DNA of 64,000 nt from UBA2160 sp964588665 (GTDB taxonomy: Bacteria > Chloroflexota > Dehalococcoidia > Lucifugimonadales > UBA1123). This document shows, one piece after another, positions 62,593 through 64,000 of the stretch. Within the stretch, counting starts at the first letter, position 1. Every line of letters starts with the position of its first letter. The stretch spans positions 28,376-92,375 of the forward strand of contig CAZPQQ010000005.1 of assembly GCA_964588665.1 (NCBI GenBank), in the 5' to 3' direction. Made by a program: the position numbers and the translations under genes. Under the pieces are notes generated by a model. It was given only the letters and a program-made list of their open reading frames with translations, had not been told where the DNA came from and searched no databases.

Positions 62593-62618
62593 CCGTTCGC
62601 CCTGAGCCTGTCGAAGGG
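62593..62618 (-). repeat. Half copy of the GAGCxTGTCGAA palindromic repeat
   Basis: CCGTTCGCCCTGAGCCTGTC followed by GAAGGG matches one arm of the 28552-28614 palindrome (as the complement of its right arm). The 62451-62693 gap around it also has a 7-bp stem CCCGACA/TGTCGGG at 62480-62510, a doubtful terminator for the amidohydrolase gene. Confidence 0.75.
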
Positions 62619-62693
62619 CCGTAATGCGCCAAGTTTGCAATCGGCCCCCGACACATGTGCTAGCAACAATTCAGGAGCATTTGAGGCGCCATT

Positions 62694-63782
62694 ATGACCC
62701 GTTCCCGACTCCGTGACCTGGGCATCGTCATCGGCGATCTGCCGACCGGCCCCAACAACGCCATCACCGACGTGCCCGGCGTCCTCGTCGGCCACACCAC
62801 GCTCTCCTACGACGAGCCGCGGGTGGCCCGAACCGGCGTCACCGTCATCGTGCCCCGCGATGGCCGGATGCACGAGGACAACGTTTTCGCCGCGTACCAC
62901 GTGCTCAACGGCAACGGCGAGATGACCGGCCTGCCCTGGATCGACGAGACCGGGCTGCTCGGGTCGCCGGTCGCGATCACGAACACAAACCAGGTCGGCG
63001 TCGTACGAGACGCCCTGGTCGAACACGCCGTGGATCGTGGAATGGCCGGTTGGATCTTGCCGGTCGTGGCCGAGACCTACGACGGCTTTCTCAACGACAT
63101 CGACGCCTTCCACGTCACAAAACAGCACGTATTCGAAGCGCTCGACTCCGCATCGGACGGTCATGTCGCCGAGGGCAATGTGGGCGGCGGGACCGGCATG
63201 ATGTGCCATGGTTTCAAGGGCGGCATCGGCACGTCGTCACGCGTCGCCGAGGCTCCGGGCGGCCCGTACGCGGTCGGCGTACTGGTTCAAGCCAACTACG
63301 GCAGCCGCAAGCATTTGCGGGTAGACGGCGTCCCGGTCGGACGCGAGATCGCCCCTGACGTTGTACCGCTACCACAAAGAACAGATAGCGGCGACGGGTC
63401 GATCATCATCGTCGTCGCAACCGACGCGCCGCTCGTGCCGGTCCAGTGCCGGCGTCTGGCGCAACGAGCGACTATTGGACTGGCGAGGGTTGGCGGCACG
63501 GGCTACAACGGCAGCGGCGACATCTTCCTGGCCTTCGCCACGGGCAACCACCCGTCCCACGACCCAAACGACGACAGGACGCCCGAGTCGTCCGAGCTCG
63601 TGGACTTGAAGATGCTGCCGAACAACCTGATCGACCCGCTGTTCGACGCCACTGCGGAGGCTGTCGAGGAGTCGATACTCAACGCCCTGACCGCGGCCGA
63701 GACCACAGATGGGTTCCGAGGCACAGCCCACGCCCTGCCTCCGGACCGCCTCCGGGAAGTCATGTCCGCATACAAGCGCTGA
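62694..63782 (+). CDS. P1 family (DmpA/BapA-type) aminopeptidase
   Basis: 362 residues. Ntn-hydrolase-like P1 peptidase, self-cleaving before the nucleophile in GGIGTSSRVAEAPG. Other marks: ITDVPGVLVGHTTL at the start, NVGGGTGMMCHGFKGG, and VGGTGYNGSGDIFLAF. It removes N-terminal D- or beta-amino acid residues or amides. GAGGCGCCATT precedes ATG 62694. The HpaI-type gene follows 46 bp later, so they are probably one transcript. Confidence 0.92.
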   Translation: MTRSRLRDLGIVIGDLPTGPNNAITDVPGVLVGHTTLSYDEPRVARTGVTVIVPRDGRMHEDNVFAAYHVLNGNGEMTGLPWIDETGLLGSPVAITNTNQVGVVRDALVEHAVDRGMAGWILPVVAETYDGFLNDIDAFHVTKQHVFEALDSASDGHVAEGNVGGGTGMMCHGFKGGIGTSSRVAEAPGGPYAVGVLVQANYGSRKHLRVDGVPVGREIAPDVVPLPQRTDSGDGSIIIVVATDAPLVPVQCRRLAQRATIGLARVGGTGYNGSGDIFLAFATGNHPSHDPNDDRTPESSELVDLKMLPNNLIDPLFDATAEAVEESILNALTAAETTDGFRGTAHALPPDRLREVMSAYKR

Positions 63783-63828
63783 AGCAACTCACAAGCAAAT
63801 CCAAAAACATCACCCAAAGGAGGACATA

Positions 63829-64000
63829 GTGGCCTCGATCCGAGCAAACCGAGTCAAAGAAAAGCTGGCACGAGGCGAGGTCGCGACCTTGCTCATGGGC
63901 GACAACAGCTCACCGAACCTCGTCGACGCCCTCGGCCCCCTCGGCTTCGACTCGGTCCTGATCGAAGGCGAGCACGGCCCCGTGGACTTCGACGACATCC
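63829..64000 (+). CDS. HpcH/HpaI-type aldolase, N-terminus (runs off the right edge)
   Basis: First 57 codons. AAGGAGG lies six bases before GTG 63829. The start KEKLARGEVATLLMG and FDSVLIEGEHGPVDFDDI match class II pyruvate aldolases (HpaI) or citrate-lyase-like CoA aldolases; EGEHGP is the metal-site motif. It would split a 4-hydroxy-2-oxoacid into pyruvate and an aldehyde. The rest of the gene and its stop lie outside the window. Confidence 0.88.
   Translation, partial: MASIRANRVKEKLARGEVATLLMGDNSSPNLVDALGPLGFDSVLIEGEHGPVDFDDI

Overview
The window is a high-GC bacterial scaffold. The 10-N join inside uvrB suggests a draft or metagenome-assembled genome. The best guess for the host is Chloroflexota, perhaps a Dehalococcoidia/SAR202-like heterotroph. 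The main support is the adjacent pair of giant membrane proteins at 43447-48034, which resemble the Agl23-type (TIGR03663) and Chlor_Arch_YYY (TIGR03662) families known mostly from Chloroflexi and archaea. Other support is the many lipoproteins with proline-rich spacers and the large FtsX-type permeases. There is no 16S gene, so placement is inference. No tRNA, rRNA, CRISPR array, prophage or insertion sequence was seen.

Layout, left to right. 1-4.7 kb: the start of purF, then a four-gene minus-strand cluster of exported proteins (His-rich peptide, membrane-anchored domain, cupredoxin-like lipoprotein, Cys-motif membrane protein) that looks like metal, probably copper, handling. 4.7-17.5 kb: housekeeping and scattered enzymes (trpB, FmdB zinc ribbon, DUF2269, ornithine-cyclodeaminase-like, methyltransferases, rhomboid, a secreted metalloprotease, a GT39-like transferase, a site-2 protease with CBS domains, a CoA-transferase). 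17.6-22 kb: uvrB, a lipoprotein, and a DUF59/Mrp pair for Fe-S cluster work. 22-28.5 kb: a MaoC dehydratase pair, a DUF3179 gene with an in-frame TGA, tgt, and a sulfur-carrier/NIL/threonine-synthase set. 28.5-39 kb: accessory genes (SMP-30, HicAB, a frameshifted DapA-family gene, a repeat-built lipoprotein, a PQQ-type dehydrogenase, LysR, sortase). 39-48 kb: thpR, mug and membrane genes fitting lipid-linked glycan or protein glycosylation. 48-59.2 kb: acyl-CoA dehydrogenase, methyltransferase, and a four-gene FtsX-type ABC system. 59.4-64 kb: catabolic genes (SDR, amidohydrolase, P1 peptidase, HpaI-type aldolase start).

The most unusual item is the DUF3179-family gene at 23657-24949. Its reading frame is interrupted once, by TGA exactly where the family has the first Cys of its CxxC motif (giving U-x-x-C). 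A perfect 7-bp hairpin with a GGTT loop begins 15 nt after the TGA, within the geometry expected of a bacterial SECIS element. It may be an undescribed selenoprotein; a nonsense mutation is the competing explanation, and the odd C-terminal tail gives that some weight.

Other points of interest: ABC permeases carrying a jelly-roll-like module, an ABC ATPase with an AbrB-like tail, a MoaD-like/NIL/ThrC cluster that may make homocysteine, candidate leaderless promoters, palindromic intergenic repeats, and an assembly join in uvrB that probably removes no residues. Promoters typically read TTGACN-N16/17-TATAAT-like, and starts are often TTG or GTG with clear GGAGG sites.
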